A stretch of DNA of 64,000 nt, taken from the NCBI GenBank assembly GCA_020634565.1, contig JACKBN010000011.1, positions 148,585-212,584 of the forward strand, written 5' to 3'. The notes under the pieces were generated by a model. The model searched no databases. It saw nothing but the letters and a program-made list of their open reading frames with translations, and was not told the origin of the DNA. Both the position numbers and the translations under genes were made by a program. This document shows positions 59,877-64,000 of this stretch, piece after piece (positions within the stretch are counted from its first letter, which is position 1; each line of letters starts with the position of its first letter). This stretch comes from Ardenticatenaceae bacterium. GTDB taxonomy: Bacteria > Chloroflexota > Anaerolineae > Promineifilales > Promineifilaceae.

Positions 59877-60812
59877 ATGGCAAATGTTGTGTTCATGGGT
59901 ACGCCCGATTTTGCCGTACCCGTTCTAAAAACTTTAATTGAAACGCAAAACGTAGTCGGGGTGGTCACACAGCCGGATCGACCAGCGGGGCGAGGCAAAC
60001 AATTACGGCCGTCTCCCGTCAAAATTGCGGCCGAAGAAGCTGGAATCCCCGTCTACCAACCCAAATCGCTGCGCAGTGAAGAAGCCGCACAGCCCCTGCG
60101 TGATTGGCAGCCGGACATCATTGTGGTGGCCGCCTTTGGCCAGATTCTACGGCCGCACGTGCTGGACCTGCCGCCGCACGGCTGTCTGAACATTCATGCC
60201 TCACTGCTGCCCCGTTGGCGTGGCGCGGCACCCATTCAGCACGCCATTCTGGCGGGGGATGCGGAAACAGGCGTCTGCCTGATGCAGATGGATGTGGGGC
60301 TGGATACTGGTCCCGTGTATGCCTGTATGCCGACGCCGATTTCTCCCACGGAAACGGCCGCTTCGCTTCACGATCGGTTGGCAGAGCTGGGGGCTAATTT
60401 GCTGGCGGTGCATCTGGACAACATCCTGGCGGGCAAACTCACCGCCACGCCACAGGACGACGAAAAATTCACCTACGCCCCGATGATCAGCAAAGAAGAC
60501 GGCCGTCTTGACTGGAACCAAACCAGCGCCGAGATCGATCGTCGCATTCGAGCCATGACGCCGTGGCCCGGCGCTTTCACCACCTGGCAGGGCGAACTGC
60601 TCAAGATTAAAGCGGCCTCAGTGGCCAACGGCCGATTCCCTACCGGCAACCCCGGACATGTGGTCGCGTACGAAGAAGGCGCGGCTATTCTGACTGCCGA
60701 CGGGGCTTTGGTTTTAGAGGAAATTCAGCTGGCTGGGAAGCGTGTTACGGCCGTATCCGATTTTCTACGCGGCTATGACACCTTCATCGGCAGCACCCTT
60801 GGAACAGAATAA
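59877..60812 (+). CDS. fmt: Methionyl-tRNA formyltransferase
   Basis: This 311-aa enzyme formylates initiator Met-tRNA using 10-formyl-THF. Visible: NVVFMGTPDFAVPVL, VTQPDRPAGRGKQLRPSPVK, the catalytic region NIHASLLPRWRGAAPIQHAI, and MQMDVGLDTGPV. The C-terminal OB-like domain includes RRIRAMTPWPGAFTTW. Length is normal. There is no def gene next to it. Four octamers or variants fall in the gene (NGRF, DGRL, TAV and LRP contexts). Confidence 0.97.
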   Translation: MANVVFMGTPDFAVPVLKTLIETQNVVGVVTQPDRPAGRGKQLRPSPVKIAAEEAGIPVYQPKSLRSEEAAQPLRDWQPDIIVVAAFGQILRPHVLDLPPHGCLNIHASLLPRWRGAAPIQHAILAGDAETGVCLMQMDVGLDTGPVYACMPTPISPTETAASLHDRLAELGANLLAVHLDNILAGKLTATPQDDEKFTYAPMISKEDGRLDWNQTSAEIDRRIRAMTPWPGAFTTWQGELLKIKAASVANGRFPTGNPGHVVAYEEGAAILTADGALVLEEIQLAGKRVTAVSDFLRGYDTFIGSTLGTE

Positions 60813-60825
60813 TTTTTAGTGGGCA

Positions 60826-60883
60826 AGACCTGACAGGTTTTCCCCACGACGTTAGCTACATTTAGAACAAACCTGTCAGGTCT
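60826..60883. repeat. GACCTGACAGGTTT hairpin repeat between fmt and panE
   Basis: GACCTGACAGGTTT (60827-60840) and AAACCTGTCAGGTC (60869-60882) are exact complements around a 28-base centre, the same layout as the hairpin inside purC. Confidence 0.88.
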
Positions 60884-60914
60884 GAATGTGGCAAAAACGT
60901 AGTGGAATAAGCTT

Positions 60915-61979
60915 ATGGACATTTTGATTTATGGTGCAGGCGCGGTAGGCGGCTACCTCGGTGCGCGGTTGGCACAGCAGCAGCACAACGTCACCCTTAT
61001 CGCGCGGGAAGTAATGGCTAATCTCATTAGCGAGACCGGCCTGGAAGTGACGGAAGATGGCGAGCGGGTGGTGACTCATCCAACGGCCGTTACCTCCGTG
61101 GCTCAAGCATTTAAAGATGGGCAGCAGTACGACCTCATCATCCTGGCGATGAAAGCGTACGACATCAACAGTTCCATCGATCCCCTCATCGCCTTTTGCC
61201 CCAAACCCAGCATGATTCTCACCACCCAAAACGGCATCGGCATTGAAAATGGCCTCATCAAGCAGTTTGGTGCCGAGCATGTCATCGCCGGTTCATTTAC
61301 GCTGCCCATCCGCAAAGAAACCACCACCCAGCTTGTGGCCGAACGCTCTGACGGGGGCATTTGCTTGGCCCCCACCCAGCCCAAGCAGGATATTAAGCAG
61401 TGGGCCAGGCTGTTCAAAGAGGCCGGTTTGGAAACCGAGTTGTACAAAGAGTACGAATCGATGAAATGGTCCAAGGCGTTGTTGAATATCATTGCCAACG
61501 CCACTTCAGCCATTCTCAACCGTCGCCCCGGTCTCATCTATCGCTCTGATCCCATCTTTGATTTGGAAATCAAAATGTTGAAAGAAGCGCTGGCGGTCAT
61601 GAAAGCTGCCGGACACAAAGTGGTTGATTTGCCTGCCGTACCGGCCACCAAGCTCGCTTTTTCAGTCCGGCGACTGCCGCGCGCTCTGCTTAAACCGGGC
61701 TTAACTAAATTGGTTGCTGATGGGCGTGGTGACAAAATGCCGTCATTCCACATTGATCTAACCATCGGTAAAGGTAAGAGCGAAGTGGTTTACCACAACG
61801 GCGCGATTGCGAAAGTGGGCAAGGAGTTGGGGGTGCCCACGCCTGTCAACGCCGCTCTTACGGATATCCTGTGGAAGCTCACCCTGGAAAAGCTGGATTG
61901 GCGGGAGTTTAACGGCAAACCGTCCCGGCTGGTACAGGAAGTAAAGCGGTACGAAGTCGCGCTGGGTAGCAAGGCATAA
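60915..61979 (+). CDS. panE: 2-dehydropantoate 2-reductase-like protein
   Basis: The 354-aa protein has the NADP-binding start MDILIYGAGAVGGYLGARLA, then DLIILAMKAYDINSSIDPLI, TTQNGIGIENGLI and a C-terminal helical domain with EYESMKWSKALLNIIANATS (catalytic Lys) and PSFHIDLTIGKGKSEVVYHN. It matches ApbA/PanE proteins that make pantoate for CoA. The length is somewhat above the usual 300, so a related ketoacid reductase is possible. The stop TAA shares its last A with the next start. Confidence 0.85.
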   Translation: MDILIYGAGAVGGYLGARLAQQQHNVTLIAREVMANLISETGLEVTEDGERVVTHPTAVTSVAQAFKDGQQYDLIILAMKAYDINSSIDPLIAFCPKPSMILTTQNGIGIENGLIKQFGAEHVIAGSFTLPIRKETTTQLVAERSDGGICLAPTQPKQDIKQWARLFKEAGLETELYKEYESMKWSKALLNIIANATSAILNRRPGLIYRSDPIFDLEIKMLKEALAVMKAAGHKVVDLPAVPATKLAFSVRRLPRALLKPGLTKLVADGRGDKMPSFHIDLTIGKGKSEVVYHNGAIAKVGKELGVPTPVNAALTDILWKLTLEKLDWREFNGKPSRLVQEVKRYEVALGSKA

Positions 61980-62806
61980 TGCGCACCAACGAGCAGGCAC
62001 TGCGTCAAACGTTCGTGCAGATTGGTCGCCTGATGTACGAAAAAGGCTTCATCTGCGCCAGCGATGGCAACATTTCGGCGCGGTTGGGGCCGGATCGCCT
62101 GCTCATTACGCCATCAGGTTTACATAAAGGCTTGCTGGAGCCAGAGCAAATGCTGATTGTGGATTTGGAGGGGAATGTGGTGCGGGGTGGTTACGGCCGT
62201 TCCGCTAACCTCAAACCCACCAGCGAACTACCCATGCACCTGGAAGCCTACCGCCAGCGACCCGACATCGAAGCCGTTGTGCACGCCCACCCGCCCATCA
62301 CTGTCGCCCTCTCCATTGCCGGCATTCCCATGGCCGATTGCCTCATCCCCGAAGCAATTGTGATGCTGGGCATCGTGCCGACCACGCAGTACGCCACCCC
62401 CTCCAGCGAAGAAAACGTGCGCGCCATCCGCGATCTCATTCGCAACCATGATGGGTTGGTCTTGCAGCGGCATGGCTCGCTCACCGTGGGCGATTCGCCG
62501 ATGCAGGCGTTTATGCGGCTGGAATCGCTGGAGCAAAATGCGCGGATTGGCTTCATGCTGGCCCAACTGGGCGTGCGCAATCCGCTGCCACCCCACGAAG
62601 TGGAAAAACTGCTGCGCCAGCGGGAAAATCTGGGCTGGAGCCATCCGGGCGAGCGGGCTGAATTTTGCCAGGTGTGTGGCGCCTGCCATCCAGCCGAACA
62701 GCCACATCTGCCTGCTCTGCGCGCCAGCGAATCCCCAACCACCCTCAACCAAACCGACCTGCGCGAACTCGTGGCTCAGGTCGTGCAAAAAACGCTTGGT
62801 AGTTGA
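61979..62806 (+). CDS. Class II aldolase/adducin-family protein with Cys-rich C-terminal extension
   Basis: This 275-aa protein has CASDGNISARLGPDRLLITP, KPTSELPMHLEAYRQRPDIE (catalytic Glu) and VVHAHPPITVALSIAG (metal-binding HxH), then LVLQRHGSLTVGD (third His), as in fuculose-phosphate aldolases. The extension after residue 220 has FCQVCGACHPAEQPH, a cluster able to bind metal, then a spacer and a terminal amphipathic helix DLRELVAQVVQKTLGS. Such helices resemble peptides that target enzymes to microcompartments (inference only). The start overlaps the panE stop by one base. Substrate unknown. Confidence 0.85.
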   Translation: MRTNEQALRQTFVQIGRLMYEKGFICASDGNISARLGPDRLLITPSGLHKGLLEPEQMLIVDLEGNVVRGGYGRSANLKPTSELPMHLEAYRQRPDIEAVVHAHPPITVALSIAGIPMADCLIPEAIVMLGIVPTTQYATPSSEENVRAIRDLIRNHDGLVLQRHGSLTVGDSPMQAFMRLESLEQNARIGFMLAQLGVRNPLPPHEVEKLLRQRENLGWSHPGERAEFCQVCGACHPAEQPHLPALRASESPTTLNQTDLRELVAQVVQKTLGS

Positions 62807-62821
62807 TGGTCAAAAGCAGGA

Positions 62822-62890
62822 CACTGATAAACACAGATTTATACAGATTTGGGAAAATATCTGTGTGAGCTGCGTCATCTGTGGCCAAAA
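62822..62890. repeat. CACAGATT-family repeat before the glycerophosphodiesterase gene
   Basis: ACACAGATTTATACAGATTT then AATATCTGTGTGAGC and CATCTGTGGCC form an imperfect inverted repeat related to 15113-15176. Confidence 0.7.
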
Positions 62891-62903
62891 AATAGGAAGT
62901 AGT

Positions 62904-63638
62904 ATGTTTGAATTGAGACGTGAGAGAAACGGCCGTCCCCTTTTAGTTGGCCATCGGGGAGCCATGGAGGTTGCCCCGGAAAATACCTTGCCCGCTTTTG
63001 AGGCGGGTTTGGCAGGTGGGGCAGATTTGCTGGAGCTGGATGTACAGCTCACGGCAGATGAGCAGGTGATTTTGTTCCACGACACGGATTTGCAATACAA
63101 AACCGGCATTCGCGGCCAGATTGGCGATTTTACTGCCGATTACCTACGCACCCTCGACGTGGGCAGCTATTTTGACCCGCAGTTTGCCGGGCTAAAAATG
63201 CCGCTGCTGGATGAAATACTCGCCTGGGCCAAAGATCGTGTCGCGCTGATGATTGAGCTCAAGCATGGCCCTATCTTCGACCCGCGCCTGGACCAGCAGG
63301 TCGTGCGCCTCATCGAGCAGCACGGCATGGTGGACCAGGTGGTCATCATCAGCTTCGACCAATTTGCCCTGCGGCGCGTCAAGCAGATGAACCCCAACCT
63401 GACGGCAAGCCTGATTTATGTCGGCCGTTTTTGTGACCCATTGGCGCTCATTGGAGACGTACCCGTCAACGCCCTTAGCCCTGCCACCGACTTTCTCACC
63501 CTAGATGAAGTGAGGCTCATCCAAAAAGCGGGCTACGCTTGCACCCCCGGCGGTTTCTACTGGGATTACCCCACCCTGCTAGAGTGGGGCGTGGATACCA
63601 TCAGCACCAACAACCCAGGCGCCTTTTCATTCCAGTAG
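62904..63638 (+). CDS. Glycerophosphodiester phosphodiesterase
   Basis: The 244-aa GDPD-fold protein has LLVGHRGAMEVAPENTLPAF (catalytic His and Glu-Asn), ADLLELDVQLTADEQVILFH (metal-binding Glu/Asp) and DTDLQYKTG, then LMIELKHG, and GVDTISTNNPGAFSFQ at the end. It should release glycerol-3-phosphate from glycerophosphodiesters in the cytoplasm, as no signal peptide is seen. ATG 62904 has AGGAAG upstream; the longer frame is a shadow of the aldolase gene. Its TAG stop is the foot of a REP element. Confidence 0.92.
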   Translation: MFELRRERNGRPLLVGHRGAMEVAPENTLPAFEAGLAGGADLLELDVQLTADEQVILFHDTDLQYKTGIRGQIGDFTADYLRTLDVGSYFDPQFAGLKMPLLDEILAWAKDRVALMIELKHGPIFDPRLDQQVVRLIEQHGMVDQVVIISFDQFALRRVKQMNPNLTASLIYVGRFCDPLALIGDVPVNALSPATDFLTLDEVRLIQKAGYACTPGGFYWDYPTLLEWGVDTISTNNPGAFSFQ

Positions 63639-63660
63639 GGGCGACCCGCCGGGTCGCCCC
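63635..63660. repeat. REP palindrome supplying the stop codon of the GDPD gene
   Basis: GTAGGGGCGACCC, loop GCC and GGGTCGCCCC: the same family as in the RAYT remnant at 571-599. The TAG in its GTAG foot (63636-63638) ends the upstream gene. Confidence 0.92.
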
Positions 63661-63684
63661 ATGAGTATCAAGCTAAGCATGAAG

Positions 63685-64000
63685 CTAAGCTAAAGCTAAT
63701 AAAAGTTGAAAAGTACGCGGCGTTTTAGCATTTTTGTTAATGCGTGCGCCCTGCGATAAACAAGAGCGTAGCACAGTGAACGATTCCGTTAAACGAGATA
63801 AATCAGAGATAGCTGCTGCCAGATTGATGACATGGCGACGAACGGTTGCCGACGCTTTAACGAAACTGCGGTTAGGAAATCGCCAATTGCCTAGCAAAAA
63901 AGCCCAGTGCTGAATAACCATACCAATCAGCTTAGCATATAGTTCACACAGGATACGCCATGGTTTTTTAGAACGAGATTTATCAATATGCCCGTGTGCT
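63685..64000 (-). CDS. IS4-like transposase, C-terminal part (runs off the window end)
   Basis: The minus-strand frame is open from base 64000 to TAG 63685, giving AHGHIDKSRSKKPWRILCEL, then YAKLIGMVIQHWAFLLGNWR and a helical C-terminus ending RTFQLLLALA. The stretch CELYAKLIGMVIQHW is typical of the end of DDE transposases of the IS4 kind, after the catalytic Glu. The main domain lies outside the window, so intactness is unknown. Repeated AAGCTA units at 63670-63698 may mark the element end. No octamers occur in it, as expected for a mobile element. Confidence 0.75.
   Translation of the reverse strand, partial: AHGHIDKSRSKKPWRILCELYAKLIGMVIQHWAFLLGNWRFPNRSFVKASATVRRHVINLAAAISDLSRLTESFTVLRSCLSQGARINKNAKTPRTFQLLLALA

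Larger units (their letters stand above)
235..62945. repeat. Dispersed family of the octamer ACGGCCGT (core of AACGGCCGTT)
   Basis: By hand count about 120 exact copies are spread over the window, for example at 691-698, 31634-31641 and in nearly every long gene. About 25 further sites differ at one end base (GCGGCCGT, TCGGCCGT, ACGGCCGC). Copies occur in genes on both strands, in gaps and in a terminator stem. In proteins they are read as NGR, TAV or RP. Clear stretches without exact copies include about 45.9-47.8 kb, 52.5-53.9 kb, 22.0-24.1 kb and 36.2-37.4 kb. Confidence 0.92.

Noticed and set aside
1..64000. tRNA or rRNA genes
   Set aside because: None was recognised by eye in the intergenic stretches; a covariance search was not possible.

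Overview
The window looks like chromosomal DNA of a Chloroflexota bacterium (Anaerolineae/Ardenticatenia-like). This is an inference from gene content: PknB-type kinases, many GT-C membrane proteins, lipoproteins with Thr/Pro-rich spacers, a PurS-PurL-PurQ fusion and an archaeal-type AspRS behind a T-box. No rRNA or tRNA gene was found, so taxonomy rests on protein character alone. GC content is moderately high and genes are tightly packed on both strands.

Layout. 1-1.4 kb: the 3' end of gltD, a broken REP-associated tyrosine transposase (RAYT) and a repeat-rich gap. 1.4-8.1 kb: a small unknown gene, a GT-C glycosyltransferase, a methyltransferase, a ferredoxin/DUF998/PadR operon, a lipoprotein and an acetyltransferase. 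8.2-13.6 kb: a kinase-phosphatase-FecR-like fusion divergent from a second Ser/Thr kinase, then a secreted Calx-beta protein. 13.6-28.7 kb: a long minus-strand purine cluster, read in transcription order as purL(SLQ)-purC-purE-antiporter-purK-purF-purD-argS-purM-purN-aroE. 29-34 kb: a hydrolase, a Nudix-like protein, greA with a leader, and a ClC channel. 33.8-41.6 kb: a T-box leader and aspS, two toxin-antitoxin modules, an unknown gene, a second GT-C protein, an HD phosphohydrolase and a double-GNAT protein. 41.6-52.5 kb: a giant YfhO-flippase fusion, a response regulator, a V4R protein, a GH1 glycosidase, a propeller lipoprotein and a GT8 transferase. 52.6-58.5 kb: a BMP-type nucleoside ABC importer and pheA. 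58.5-64 kb: two small membrane proteins, fmt, panE, a class II aldolase, a glycerophosphodiesterase and the end of an IS4-like transposase.

The most striking signals are not single genes. First, the octamer ACGGCCGT (usually AACGGCCGTT) occurs about 120 times by hand count, where one or two are expected. It lies in genes and gaps on both strands, like the HIP1 palindrome of cyanobacteria, and it shapes protein sequence (NGR, TAV, RP). Second, several families of short palindromic or tandem repeats, normally intergenic, are inserted in frame inside conserved enzymes (PurL four times, PurK twice, PurC, PurD, the YfhO fusion, a GT-C protein) and inside the T-box leader. REP palindromes with a GTAG foot are shared by several families, and a decayed RAYT that could have moved them lies in the same window.
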